NCBI GenBank assembly: GCA_002270295.1
Contig: NISF01000001.1
Location: 1 to 64,000 of the forward strand
Direction of reading: 5' to 3'
DNA length: 64,000 nt
From: Enterobacter sp. 10-1
GTDB taxonomy: Bacteria > Pseudomonadota > Gammaproteobacteria > Enterobacterales > Enterobacteriaceae
Position numbers and translations under genes: made by a program. A model generated the notes under the pieces. The model ran no database searches and had not been told where the DNA came from. It saw only the letters and a list, made by a program, of their open reading frames with translations. This document shows, in pieces, positions 55,824 through 64,000 of the stretch. Each line of letters opens with the position of its first letter. Position 1 is the stretch's first letter.

Positions 55824-56144
55824 ATGAAAATAACATTACTGGTAGCCCTGTTGTTTGGTTTGGTCTTTGCCACAGCGGTAAGTGCCGCGGAAAAAACGCC
55901 GACTCCCCAGCAGCAAAAAATGACGGTCTGTAACAAAGATGCGTCGGCAAAATCGCTGAAAGGGGATGAGCGCAAAGCGTTTATGAGCAGCTGTCTGAAG
56001 AAAGATGCGCCGGCTCAGGAGAGTAAAGGGTTAACGCCTCAGCAGCAAAAAATGGGCGAATGTAACGGCCAGGCGACCCAGCAGTCGCTGAAAGGGGACG
56101 ACCGTAAGAAATTTATGAGCGCCTGCCTGAAAAAACAGGGGTAG
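55824..56144 (+). CDS. psiF: Phosphate-starvation-inducible protein PsiF
   Basis: A 106-residue secreted protein with signal peptide MKITLLVALLFGLVFATAVS. Two copies of the PsiF repeat follow, each with TPQQQKM, a conserved Cys (VCNKDA; ECNGQA), SLKGDERK/SLKGDDRK and a second Cys. Function unknown. It follows phoA as in E. coli and is probably co-induced by PhoB. Confidence 0.95.
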   Translation: MKITLLVALLFGLVFATAVSAAEKTPTPQQQKMTVCNKDASAKSLKGDERKAFMSSCLKKDAPAQESKGLTPQQQKMGECNGQATQQSLKGDDRKKFMSACLKKQG

Positions 56145-56150
56145 TGGAAA

Positions 56151-56173
56151 CGGGTGAGGCCAGGCCTCACCCG
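56151..56173. terminator. Bidirectional hairpin between psiF and proC
   Basis: Perfect ten-base arms CGGGTGAGGC and GCCTCACCCG with loop CAG, between two convergent stops. AT-rich sequence follows on the plus side. Confidence 0.7.
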
Positions 56174-56188
56174 CGATTATTCCTGGCT

Positions 56189-56998
56189 TCAGGAGCGGCT
56201 GAGCTTCTCTGATTTTTCCATGCATTTCACCATCGCTTCGATCACCGCTGAACGGAAACCTTTCTCTTCCAGCACCCTAACCGCCTCGATAGTGGTTCCG
56301 CCCGGCGAGCACACCATATCCTTCAGCGCACCAGGATGCTCTCCGCTTTCCAGCACCATTTTAGCCGAGCCCATCACCGCCTGGGCGGCAAACTTATAGG
56401 CCTGGGCCCGCGGCATTCCGCCGAGGACGGCGGCATCAGCCATCGCTTCAATAAACATAAATACGTAGGCCGGCGCGGAGCCGCTGACGCCGACCACCGG
56501 ATGGATCATCGGCTCCGCGATAATCTCAGCCTGACCAAAGCAGCGGAAAATAGTCAGAATTTCAGCGGTTTCTTCGCTGGTGACCAGCGCGTTAGGCGTG
56601 ACCGAGGTCATCCCCGCGTTGACCAGAGACGGCGTGTTCGGCATGGCGCGGACGATTTTGCGATCGTGTCCCAGCGCGCGCGCGAGCTGATCGAGGGTGA
56701 CGCCCGCAGCGATGGAGACCACCAGAGAATCTTTGTTCAGGCTGGAGGCGACGTCGCTCAGCACTTTAACCATAATCCCCGGCTTCACCGCGCCGAACAC
56801 GATATCCGCGACCTGCGCAACGTCCTGGGCGCTCTCCGCCGCATTGATCCCGTACTGGTCGCGTAGGGCCGCCACTTTTTCCGGCGACGGGGTGTAGACC
56901 CAAATTTGTCCCGGCTGTACCTGCCCGCTGGCGATCAGGCCGCCGAGAATGGCCTTACCCATATTACCGCAGCCGATAAAGCCAATTTTCTTCTCCAT
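56189..56998 (-). CDS. proC: Pyrroline-5-carboxylate reductase
   Basis: Last step of proline synthesis, NAD(P)H-dependent reduction of pyrroline-5-carboxylate. 269 residues as in E. coli. The Rossmann motif is FIGCGNMGKAILGG, and the C-terminal CSPGGTTIEAVRVLEEKGFR is the family signature. The start MEKKIGF is chosen; longer upstream frames are not used. Directly convergent with psiF: dgcC, which lies between them in E. coli, is absent. Confidence 0.98.
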   Translation of the reverse strand: MEKKIGFIGCGNMGKAILGGLIASGQVQPGQIWVYTPSPEKVAALRDQYGINAAESAQDVAQVADIVFGAVKPGIMVKVLSDVASSLNKDSLVVSIAAGVTLDQLARALGHDRKIVRAMPNTPSLVNAGMTSVTPNALVTSEETAEILTIFRCFGQAEIIAEPMIHPVVGVSGSAPAYVFMFIEAMADAAVLGGMPRAQAYKFAAQAVMGSAKMVLESGEHPGALKDMVCSPGGTTIEAVRVLEEKGFRSAVIEAMVKCMEKSEKLSRS

Positions 56999-57114
56999 CA
57001 CCCTTCTCCTGTGCTTATTTTGTCGTGAGCTATCTAGCTTATCACTCCGGAGCTTTCCCGGGGGACAAAAGCAGGTGACAATAATAGCTCCCTTTTCCGT
57101 CAACAGGAGCTGGA

Positions 57115-57567
57115 ATGCATATTTGGGTTGATGCGGACGCGTGTCCAAACGTGATTAAAGAAATTTTGTTTCGTGCCGCCGAGCGCACGCAAACGCCGAT
57201 GACGCTGGTGGCAAACCAGGCGCTGCGGGTACCGCCGTCGCGCGTTATTCGTACCCTACGCGTACCGCAGGGCTTTGATGTGGCCGATAATGAAATCGTT
57301 CGCCTGTGTGAGCCGGGCGATCTGGTGATTACCGCCGATATTCCGCTGGCCGCCGAAGTGCTGACCAAAGGCGGCGTGGCGCTCAATCCGCGCGGCGAGC
57401 GCTACAGCGAGGCCACCATTCGCGAGCGCCTGACGATGCGTGATTTTATGGAGACGATGCGGGCCAGCGGCGTGCAAACCGGCGGCCCGGATACCTTATC
57501 GCAGCGCGACCGTCAGCAGTTTGCCGCCGCGCTGGAGAAGTGGCTTTCAGAGACTAAGGATAGGTAG
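57115..57567 (+). CDS. yaiI: UPF0178 protein YaiI
   Basis: A 150-residue DUF188 protein with a PIN-like/NYN nuclease-type core: [20 protein letters not shown] and [18 protein letters not shown], with conserved acidic residues. Function unverified. Divergent from proC as in E. coli. Confidence 0.93.
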   Translation: MHIWVDADACPNVIKEILFRAAERTQTPMTLVANQALRVPPSRVIRTLRVPQGFDVADNEIVRLCEPGDLVITADIPLAAEVLTKGGVALNPRGERYSEATIRERLTMRDFMETMRASGVQTGGPDTLSQRDRQQFAAALEKWLSETKDR

Positions 57568-57568
57568 C

Positions 57569-58270
57569 TTAAACCCAGCTATCGTCATCGCTGCCGATGT
57601 CGTCATCGCCGAAACCGGCGTCGAAGTCGGAGCTGTAGGTACTGTTATCCGCAAGGAACTGATTGTCGTCCTGGCGGAAGAGATCGTCCGACGCGCTGCT
57701 ATCCGCCGCCTGCGTGAGGTCAGCCTGCGGCTTCTCTTCAATGATATTGACGATCTCCTGCGGATGCGATCCGCTGAACATATTGGTCAGCATGTTGCCG
57801 AGCACCACGCCTCCCGCTACGCCTGCGGCGGTCTGGAGCGCGCCGGCCATAAAGCCGCCGCCGCGAGCCGCCTGAGGAGCATAGTTCTGCGGCTGCATTT
57901 GCGGGGCATACTGCGGCTGCGCGCTGGCCTGCGGCCGACCGTACTGCTCCGCGCCCGGAATAGGGTCGGAACCACGCGACTGCGACTGGCCGCCGCCGAA
58001 CAGGCCGGAGAGAAATCCGCCGCTGCTCGGTTTTGCCGCCTGCAGCTGCGTCACCTGGCTTTCCAGCGACTGGATACGATCGTTGAGCTGCTTAATCGCC
58101 GCTTCCTGAATGAGGATCGTTTGCGCCATGTAGTAGGGGGCGGCCGGCTGCTCCTTGATGTGCTGCGCAATCCGCTCCTCGGCGCTGGCATCGCGCGATG
58201 CGCTCTGCGTCCCGGCCTCTTTTAGTCGGGAAAACAGCCCATCAATAAGGCGTTGTTCTTCAGATTGCAT
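57569..58270 (-). CDS. DUF2076 family protein
   Basis: A 233-residue protein. The N-terminal helical part (QSEEQRLIDGLFSRLKEAG; coiled coil IKQLNDRIQSLESQVTQL) is followed by a Gly/Gln/Pro-rich middle, a hydrophobic glycine-rich helix (MAGALQTAAGVAGGVVLGNM) and an acidic Asp/Ser tail ending DDDSWV. GAGG precedes the ATG at 58270. The family is described as periplasmic-sensor-like or unknown; I see no signal peptide. Convergent with yaiI, one base between stops. Confidence 0.85.
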   Translation of the reverse strand: MQSEEQRLIDGLFSRLKEAGTQSASRDASAEERIAQHIKEQPAAPYYMAQTILIQEAAIKQLNDRIQSLESQVTQLQAAKPSSGGFLSGLFGGGQSQSRGSDPIPGAEQYGRPQASAQPQYAPQMQPQNYAPQAARGGGFMAGALQTAAGVAGGVVLGNMLTNMFSGSHPQEIVNIIEEKPQADLTQAADSSASDDLFRQDDNQFLADNSTYSSDFDAGFGDDDIGSDDDSWV

Positions 58271-58436
58271 GATACATTCCTCTGTCACACTGATAAATTA
58301 CGGTCAGAGTGCGTCTGAACTGACCATGTTGTAAATATGTTGCAGCGTAAAGCTTTGCATAAATGTGTTACCGTTTACGCCAGCCAGCGGCTAAAAAATA
58401 ATCCCTAAGTAGCGGTAAATCTGGCGCAACATTTAA

Positions 58437-58454
58437 TGCAATGATAAGTTTACA
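58437..58454 (+). promoter_or_regulatory. TyrR box 1 upstream of aroL
   Basis: TGCAATGATAAGTTTACA matches TGTAAA-N6-TTTACA at 10 of 12 fixed positions. aroL is TyrR-repressed in E. coli. Confidence 0.6.
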
Positions 58455-58501
58455 TGCCAAATCCCTTTGCTCTCTATGATGAAAGGGAATATCTGATTAT
58501 T

Positions 58502-58519
58502 TGTAACGTTTATTTTACG
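58502..58519 (+). promoter_or_regulatory. TyrR box 2 upstream of aroL
   Basis: TGTAACGTTTATTTTACG matches the TyrR consensus at 10 of 12 fixed positions and lies 87 bases before the aroL start, where it would overlap the promoter. The rest of the 335-base gap (58271-58605) shows no gene. Confidence 0.7.
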
Positions 58520-58605
58520 ATTATCGTGACGCCGCTTTGCAGGTATCATTGCTTACTTTTCGTATTCATTTTCCCGCAAAATGCGGAACCAGAGGGTCTT
58601 CGGTA

Positions 58606-59136
58606 ATGACACAGCCAATCTATCTCATCGGTCCGCGTGGCTGCGGTAAAACGACGATCGGCCACGCGCTGGCACGGGCGCGTAATTACCAGTTTACCGA
58701 TACCGATCATGCCCTGCAGGCGCATGAGCAGCGTACGGTCGCGACGATCGTCGAGCAGGAGGGCTGGGATCGCTTCCGCGAGCTGGAGTCGCAGGCGCTA
58801 AAAGCGGTCACCCAGCCGGGAACGGTTATTGCCACCGGTGGTGGCATTGTGCTGATCGAAGAGAACCGTCAGTTTATGCGCGAAAACGGCGTGGTGATCT
58901 ATCTCCAGGCCTCGGTATCAGCCCTGATTGACCGCCTTGAAGCGTATCCGAAAACCGAACAGCGCCCGACCCTGACCGGCAAACCGATCCGCGATGAAGT
59001 TGGCGAAGTGCTGGCACAAAGGGAGGCGCTGTACCGGGCTACCGCGCACCATATCATTGATGCGACCGCCGCGCCGGATGAGGTGGTCGGGCAGATTGTG
59101 GCGACGCTGCAGAGCGCCTGTACGGTCGCTAATTAA
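58606..59136 (+). CDS. aroL: Shikimate kinase II
   Basis: Phosphorylates shikimate in aromatic amino acid synthesis. 176 residues: P-loop GPRGCGKTT (9-17), the shikimate-binding DTDHALQ, the core [12 protein letters not shown] with ATGGGIVL, and the lid RPTLTGKP. The ATG at 58606 follows AGAGGGTCTTCGGTA. In E. coli aroL, yaiA and aroM form a TyrR-controlled operon; the same order is kept here. Confidence 0.97.
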   Translation: MTQPIYLIGPRGCGKTTIGHALARARNYQFTDTDHALQAHEQRTVATIVEQEGWDRFRELESQALKAVTQPGTVIATGGGIVLIEENRQFMRENGVVIYLQASVSALIDRLEAYPKTEQRPTLTGKPIRDEVGEVLAQREALYRATAHHIIDATAAPDEVVGQIVATLQSACTVAN

Positions 59137-59240
59137 TCCTTCAGGCTGGCGGATAACGGAGCGAGTTAGGACTTTACCTACGGTAAACAGAGCGCGGGTA
59201 TCTATACTTTATAGCTCGTACGCTAAAAGAGGGAAGAGCT

Positions 59241-59432
59241 ATGCCAGACCGACCGCCATATCCGCGAGAAGCGCGCGTCGTCGCCGTTGAGAAAGGTCAG
59301 AAGGGCCAGACTGAGACCTGGTACCAGCTGCGCGCCGATTATCCCACCCCCGATTCACTGATTAGCGAACATCCTGTCGAGAGCGAAGCGCTGGACGCCA
59401 AACGGCGCTATGAGGACCCTGATAAATCGTAA
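59241..59432 (+). CDS. yaiA: Small protein YaiA
   Basis: A 63-residue cytoplasmic protein of unknown function, beginning [20 protein letters not shown], an orthologue of E. coli YaiA. GAGGGAAGAGCT precedes the ATG. It lies 104 bases after aroL and ends just before a terminator. Confidence 0.93.
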   Translation: MPDRPPYPREARVVAVEKGQKGQTETWYQLRADYPTPDSLISEHPVESEALDAKRRYEDPDKS

Positions 59433-59451
59433 CCCTCCTTCTGCGCTGCTG

Positions 59452-59482
59452 CCTGTCAGTGAAACCGCTGGCAGGTTTTTTT
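59452..59482 (+). terminator. Rho-independent terminator after yaiA
   Basis: Eight-base arms CCTGTCAG and CTGGCAGG (one wobble pair) with an 8-base loop and seven T. It would separate aroL-yaiA from aroM. Confidence 0.88.
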
Positions 59483-59771
59483 GACTCCGCTCACTACGTC
59501 GCTCTCCGCTGATTAGCGGATCTGCGCGGCGACCTGCTTGCTCAGTCAGGGGGTAAAACAGGATGTCCGTCACATTTTTAATTCATCACGCGTACTAATG
59601 AATACCTAAGGTGCGGATTTTTCAGGAGAGCTCCTGACTCATCCGGAATCTTTACACTCTACTGGAGCGCTAAGCTGCTACGCTTCTGGACGGTTGATTT
59701 TTAGCCACCAGGGGGGCGGATATTATGCGGTAAGCCTGTGCTGAAGGTGTGGAAGTGAAAAGGTAGATGAT
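59483..59771. other. Gap upstream of aroM
   Basis: No gene seen. A short dyad TCAGGAG-AG-CTCCTGA lies at 59622-59637, and the AT-rich stretch around 59570-59620 could carry the aroM promoter. Confidence 0.4.
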
Positions 59772-60449
59772 ATGAGTACGACGATGGCCATTTTAACCGT
59801 TGGCGTGGTGCCGGTGGCGGAAGTCCTGCCGCTTTTAACCGAACATATCAGGGAAGAGCAGATCACGCATATTAGCCTGTTAGGTAAAATGACGCGCGAA
59901 GAGGTTATGGAGGATTATGCCGTTGACCCCGACGACGAGCGCCTGCTTACCTTACTGAATGACAACCGCATGGCCGAGGTCTCGCGGTGGAAGATTGAAC
60001 GTGATTTAAAGCACCTTATCGCGGTGCTCGACCGGCAAGAATATGACGTCATCCTGCTGTTGAGCTCCGACATGCTCAGCGGCTTTACGGCGCACAACGC
60101 TATCCTGCTGGAGCCACAGCGAATTATTCCGCCGCTGGTGGCGTCGATTGTCGACGGTCATCAGGTGGGAGTCATCGTTCCCGTCGCGGACGCTCTGCCA
60201 TTGCAGCAGCAAAAATGGCTCTCGCTGAACAGCGCGCCGTACTACGCGCTGGCGAATCCGGTTAGCGGCGGCGATAGCGATTTGCTCGATGCCGGAAGGG
60301 CGCTGCTGGAACAGGGGGCCGACGTGCTGGTGCTGGACTGCCTCGGCTACCATCAGCACCATCGGGACGTGCTGCAAAAAGCGCTGGACGTGCCGGTTCT
60401 GCTCTCCAATGTGCTGGTTTCGCGGCTGGCGGCAGAACTTTTGGTTTAA
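59772..60449 (+). CDS. aroM: AroM family protein
   Basis: A 225-residue cytoplasmic protein, orthologue of E. coli AroM. The Asp/Glu-racemase-like fold shows [40 protein letters not shown] and [15 protein letters not shown]. It has no proven activity although it accompanies aroL. Separated from yaiA by a terminator, so probably has its own promoter. Confidence 0.93.
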   Translation: MSTTMAILTVGVVPVAEVLPLLTEHIREEQITHISLLGKMTREEVMEDYAVDPDDERLLTLLNDNRMAEVSRWKIERDLKHLIAVLDRQEYDVILLLSSDMLSGFTAHNAILLEPQRIIPPLVASIVDGHQVGVIVPVADALPLQQQKWLSLNSAPYYALANPVSGGDSDLLDAGRALLEQGADVLVLDCLGYHQHHRDVLQKALDVPVLLSNVLVSRLAAELLV

Positions 60450-60547
60450 GCCGTTTTGCGGCTGCCGGCGCTCCGGCGCACCCTGACCGGTAGGCAAACG
60501 CGGTCGCCGCGGCCATCCCGCGTCACAGGATGGGCATTACGCGTTAA

Positions 60548-60901
<354 letters not shown>

Positions 60902-60913
60902 TTCAGATTCTGC

Positions 60914-60938
60914 CATCCTGCCGCAGCGCGGCAGGATG
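60914..60938. terminator. Bidirectional hairpin between ppnP and rdgC
   Basis: Perfect 11-base arms CATCCTGCCGC and GCGGCAGGATG with loop AGC, between convergent stops. No T run. Confidence 0.65.
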
Positions 60939-60982
60939 AAGATCCGCTTAATCGATTGATTCTGCGGATGTCATTCAGCTGA

Positions 60983-61894
60983 TTAGCGCTGGGCTTCTCC
61001 GCCCAGGCCTTCCACCAGATTCTGAATCAGCGCGGCCAGTTCGCCGGTCATCAGAATAAAGTCGGCATCAAAGCGCTGGGCAAAATCTTCCCGATCGATA
61101 TCTTCGTTCTGATCGCGCAGTTCGTCACAGAACTTCAGGCGCTTGATTGATCCATCGTCGCACATCAGGAACTGAATACGCTGCTGCCAGTCGAGCGCCA
61201 GCTTGGTGACGACTTTCCCGGCTTCAATGTGCACGGCAATTTCGTCGCTGACCAGATCCTGCTTCTTCGCGCGGATCACGCCGCCGTCTTCCAGCATGGC
61301 CTTCAGCTCGGCCTCATCCAGCAGCTGGAAGCCTTGCGCCACGGTGCCGGAGCGCACCCATTCGGTGAGCGTCAGCTCGATCGGGTTTTCCAGCGCCAGC
61401 GGAACAACCGGCAGCGATCCTAAGGTTTTGCGCAGCAGGGCCAGCGTATCTTCCGCTTTTTTGGCGCTGGCGCAGTCCACCATGATCAGGCCGTTGACGG
61501 TGTCGATCCACATCATGGTCTGGCTGAAGCGGCTGAAAGCGCGCGGCAGCAGCGAGTGCAGCACTTCGTCTTTCAGCGAATCTTTTTCGGTTTTCTTCAG
61601 CTTACGGCCCTGTTCGGCTTCCAGCTTGAAGATCTTCGCTTCCAGCGCCTGTTTGATCACCGGCGACGGCAGGATCTTTTCTTCTTTACGCGCGCAGATA
61701 ACGATCTGGCCGTTTGTCGTGTGCGTCAGCGCATCGCTGTGCGATCCCATCGGCGATACCCAACCGGTTTTCGCCATATCCTGGCTACCACAAGGAGTAA
61801 ACGTCAGCTCGGCCAGCTGTTTTTCCATCTCCTCGGCACGCAGGGAAATGTCGCGGCTGAGACGGTAAACCATTAAATTTTTGAACCACAGCAT
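60983..61894 (-). CDS. rdgC: Recombination-associated protein RdgC
   Basis: A 303-residue DNA-binding ring protein (same length as E. coli) that limits RecA activity. Conserved segments are [37 protein letters not shown] and [20 protein letters not shown]. Nucleoid-associated in the cytoplasm. Divergent from mak. Confidence 0.97.
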   Translation of the reverse strand: MLWFKNLMVYRLSRDISLRAEEMEKQLAELTFTPCGSQDMAKTGWVSPMGSHSDALTHTTNGQIVICARKEEKILPSPVIKQALEAKIFKLEAEQGRKLKKTEKDSLKDEVLHSLLPRAFSRFSQTMMWIDTVNGLIMVDCASAKKAEDTLALLRKTLGSLPVVPLALENPIELTLTEWVRSGTVAQGFQLLDEAELKAMLEDGGVIRAKKQDLVSDEIAVHIEAGKVVTKLALDWQQRIQFLMCDDGSIKRLKFCDELRDQNEDIDREDFAQRFDADFILMTGELAALIQNLVEGLGGEAQR

Positions 61895-61985
61895 GATAAT
61901 TTCCACGGCTTTGTCGTTAAATCCAGCGGGCATGATAGCGAATTGTCGCTATGCTTGCATTGTTAATCGGGGAGAGGAGCTTACA

Positions 61986-62891
61986 GTGCGTATTGGTATT
62001 GATTTAGGCGGCACGAAAACGGAAGTCATTGCCCTGAGCGATAAGGGAGAGCAGCTATTTCGCCACCGTTTGCCGACTCCGCGGGATGATTACCGGCAAA
62101 CGATAGAGAATATTGCCACCCTGGTCGATATGGCAGAGCAGGCGACCGGAGAGCGCGGCAGCGTTGGAATGGGGATCCCCGGTTCGATTTCGCCGTATAC
62201 CGGCGTGGTAAAAAATGCCAATTCCACCTGGCTCAACGGCCAGCCGTTTGATAAAGACCTGAGCCAGAGGCTGAATCGCGAAGTGCGGCTGGCGAATGAT
62301 GCCAACTGTCTGGCGGTTTCGGAAGCGGTGGACGGCGCCGCGGCGGGCGCTCAGACCGTATTTGCGGTCATTATCGGCACCGGCTGCGGCGCCGGAGTAG
62401 CGTTTAACGGTCGTTCGCACATTGGCGGCAACGGCGCCGCCGGCGAGTGGGGACATAACCCGCTGCCGTGGATGGACGAGGATGAGCTGCGCTATCGCGC
62501 GGAGGTTCCGTGCTACTGCGCAAAGCAGGGATGTATCGAAACCTTTATCTCCGGCACCGGCTTTGCCACCGACTATCGGCGACTGGGCGGTCAGCCGTTA
62601 AAAGGCAGTGAGATCGTGCAGCGCGTTAGCGAGCAGGACCCGCTGGCGGAACTGGCGCTGAGCCGCTATGAGATGCGGCTGGCGAAGTCGTTGGCTCATG
62701 TGGTGAATATCCTCGACCCGGACGTGATCGTGCTCGGCGGCGGAATGAGCAACGTCGAGCGCCTGTACCAGACGGTGCCCGCGCTGGTTAAACCGTGGGT
62801 GTTTGGCGGCGAGTGCGAAACGCCGATCCGCAAAGCGCTGCACGGTGATTCCAGCGGCGTGCGCGGCGCGGCCTGGCTGTGGCCGCTGTAG
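61986..62891 (+). CDS. mak: Manno(fructo)kinase
   Basis: A 301-residue ROK-family sugar kinase phosphorylating fructose and mannose. The ATP motif is DLGGTKTEV, the ROK signature lies in [20 protein letters not shown], and the zinc cluster is [12 protein letters not shown]. The GTG start, preceded by GGAGAGGAGC, matches the E. coli N-terminus MRIGIDLGG. In E. coli araJ follows; here sbcC follows directly. Confidence 0.96.
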   Translation: MRIGIDLGGTKTEVIALSDKGEQLFRHRLPTPRDDYRQTIENIATLVDMAEQATGERGSVGMGIPGSISPYTGVVKNANSTWLNGQPFDKDLSQRLNREVRLANDANCLAVSEAVDGAAAGAQTVFAVIIGTGCGAGVAFNGRSHIGGNGAAGEWGHNPLPWMDEDELRYRAEVPCYCAKQGCIETFISGTGFATDYRRLGGQPLKGSEIVQRVSEQDPLAELALSRYEMRLAKSLAHVVNILDPDVIVLGGGMSNVERLYQTVPALVKPWVFGGECETPIRKALHGDSSGVRGAAWLWPL

Positions 62892-62914
62892 ACGGCTGAG
62901 GAGAGGCTCGTCGT

Positions 62915-62953
62915 CCCGGTCTCCCGGCGGCGCCGCGCTGCCGGGAAGCCGGG
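62915..62953. terminator. GC-rich hairpin between mak and sbcC
   Basis: Fourteen-base arms (CCCGGTCTCCCGGC and GCCGGGAAGCCGGG, two mismatches) between convergent stops. Confidence 0.6.
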
Positions 62954-62960
62954 TGGACCT

Positions 62961-64000
62961 TTACTCCACCGCGTAGGCCTTATCGAGACGGCTGTATCCC
63001 AGCCCGTTGATTTTCTTCACCTTGATCTGCACAGGGATGCGCTCTTTCATCGCTTCGACGTGGCTAATCACGCCGATCGCCTTACCGCTGGCGTTGAGGG
63101 CATCCAGCGCATCCAGCGCGGTATCCAGCGTTTCGCTATCGAGAGTGCCGAACCCTTCGTCAAGGAACAGCGAATCAATGCGCGTTTTATGACTCACCAG
63201 ATCGGATAGCGCCAGCGCCAGCGCAAGGCTGACGAGGAAGCTTTCGCCGCCGGAGAGGGTGCGGGTATCGCGCACCGCATCTGCCTGCCAGGTATCGACC
63301 ACCTCCAGCTCCAGCGCTTCGCTGGCTTTTCGCTGCAGCTGATAGCGGCCGTGCAGGCGGTTGAGCTGATGGTTCGCCAGCCAGACAAGGTTATCCAGCG
63401 TCAGCCCCTGGGCAAATTTACGGAATTTATCGCCTTCTTTGGAGCCAATTAGCGAATTGAGCCACGCCCAGTCCTCCAGCTGCCGCGCGGCGAGCGCGAT
63501 CTCCTGCTGCAGCGCCTGCTGGCGCTGCTGATTCTCGGCATTCTGCTTCAGCTGCTGGCGGATCTCCCCCTGACGGGCGCTATTTTCCCGCAGCAGCAGG
63601 GCCAGCTGCCGCAAGCGGGCCTCAATCTCTTCTACCGGCTGGGTGATGTCGGCATCCGCCGGCGGCTGCTGCCGATGCTGCGCCAGCGCTTCGCGGGCCC
63701 GCAGGGCGAGCGCGCTATTTTGCTGGAGCGTATTTTCCAGCGTTTGCCTGAACTGCTCCAGGCGCTGACGGGTCTCCTCATCGAGCAGGGCGTCGAGAAA
63801 CGCCTGCTGGTCGGCAAACGGGCTGGCGGCGAGGGCGGCGGCGAACTGGCCCTGCGTTTCTGTCAGCAGCCGCAGCTGCTGGCTCTCCTGCTGGCCAAGA
63901 GTGCGCCACTGGCTCTGCAGCGCCAGGCAGTCGTCGTGCACCTGGCGCCAGCCCTCAAGCGGCGCGGGCGCTACCGCCTCTTCCGTCTCCGGCAGCGTCT
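62961..64000 (-). CDS. sbcC: SbcC, ATPase subunit of the SbcCD nuclease (C-terminal part)
   Basis: The frame runs to the window edge, so only the last about 346 codons are seen; the start is outside. It contains the end of the long coiled coil (Gln/Leu-rich heptads) and the C-terminal ABC half: signature TLSGGESFLVSLALALALSD and Walker B DSLFLDEGFGTLDSE with the D-loop. SbcCD opens hairpins and palindromes and processes DNA ends. GTG at 63941 is internal. Confidence 0.95.
   Translation of the reverse strand, partial: TLPETEEAVAPAPLEGWRQVHDDCLALQSQWRTLGQQESQQLRLLTETQGQFAAALAASPFADQQAFLDALLDEETRQRLEQFRQTLENTLQQNSALALRAREALAQHRQQPPADADITQPVEEIEARLRQLALLLRENSARQGEIRQQLKQNAENQQRQQALQQEIALAARQLEDWAWLNSLIGSKEGDKFRKFAQGLTLDNLVWLANHQLNRLHGRYQLQRKASEALELEVVDTWQADAVRDTRTLSGGESFLVSLALALALSDLVSHKTRIDSLFLDEGFGTLDSETLDTALDALDALNASGKAIGVISHVEAMKERIPVQIKVKKINGLGYSRLDKAYAVE

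Overview
The window is chromosomal DNA of an enterobacterium, most likely a member of the Klebsiella oxytoca complex (or a close Klebsiella/Raoultella relative). The genes are GC-rich and very close to E. coli for the core set (proAB, phoE, mmuPM, tauABCD, hemB, sbmA, ddlA, phoA, proC, aroL, rdgC, mak, sbcC). A pehX-type polygalacturonase at 27749-29131, a gene family used to recognise K. oxytoca, supports this. dgcC is missing between psiF and proC, and araJ is missing between mak and sbcC. The species assignment is inference.

Region 1 (1-4387) is the right end of an integrative element inserted at the 3' end of the tRNA-Thr(CGT) gene thrW. It carries the tail of an unrecognised gene, P4-like repeat DNA, a P4-type tyrosine integrase, and an AT-rich 661-codon gene joining a GHKL (MutL/MORC/Hsp90-like) ATPase domain to a C-terminal PD-(D/E)XK nuclease domain resembling the Shedu (SduA, DUF4263) family. 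This lone ATPase-nuclease gene beside an integrase is the best candidate here for an under-described system, probably anti-phage defence.

Region 2 (4503-8839) holds proA, proB, divergent phoE with a Pho box, and an NlpC/P60 lipoprotein. Region 3 (9168-35327) is an accessory nutrient-scavenging block. It has an ats-like sulfate-ester/sulfonate ABC cluster with a cytoplasmic-looking arylsulfotransferase-thioredoxin fusion; a HAD phosphatase next to a phnCDEE' phosphonate importer; a Glt-type amino-acid ABC operon; a microcompartment-free ethanolamine module (permease, eutB, eutC); the polygalacturonase; mmuPM behind MetJ-like boxes; and tauABCD.

Region 4 (35360-49000) has an OlsF-like double acyltransferase, hemB, an autotransporter with the regulator iprA, ampH, an isochorismatase-fold hydrolase, sbmA-yaiW, yaiY, yaiZ and ddlA. 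Region 5 (48985-53585) is an MdtG-like exporter and an idnO-transporter-LacI regulator cluster with a strong palindromic operator. Region 6 (53954-64000) follows E. coli order: iraP, phoA, psiF, proC, yaiI, a DUF2076 gene, aroL, yaiA, aroM, ppnP, rdgC, mak, and the 3' part of sbcC cut by the window end.

Common themes are phosphate-starvation genes (phoE, phoA, psiF, probably phn), sulfur scavenging (ats-like, tau, mmu) and aromatic/proline biosynthesis. Starts were chosen from ribosome-binding sites and from recalled E. coli orthologues; no database search was possible.
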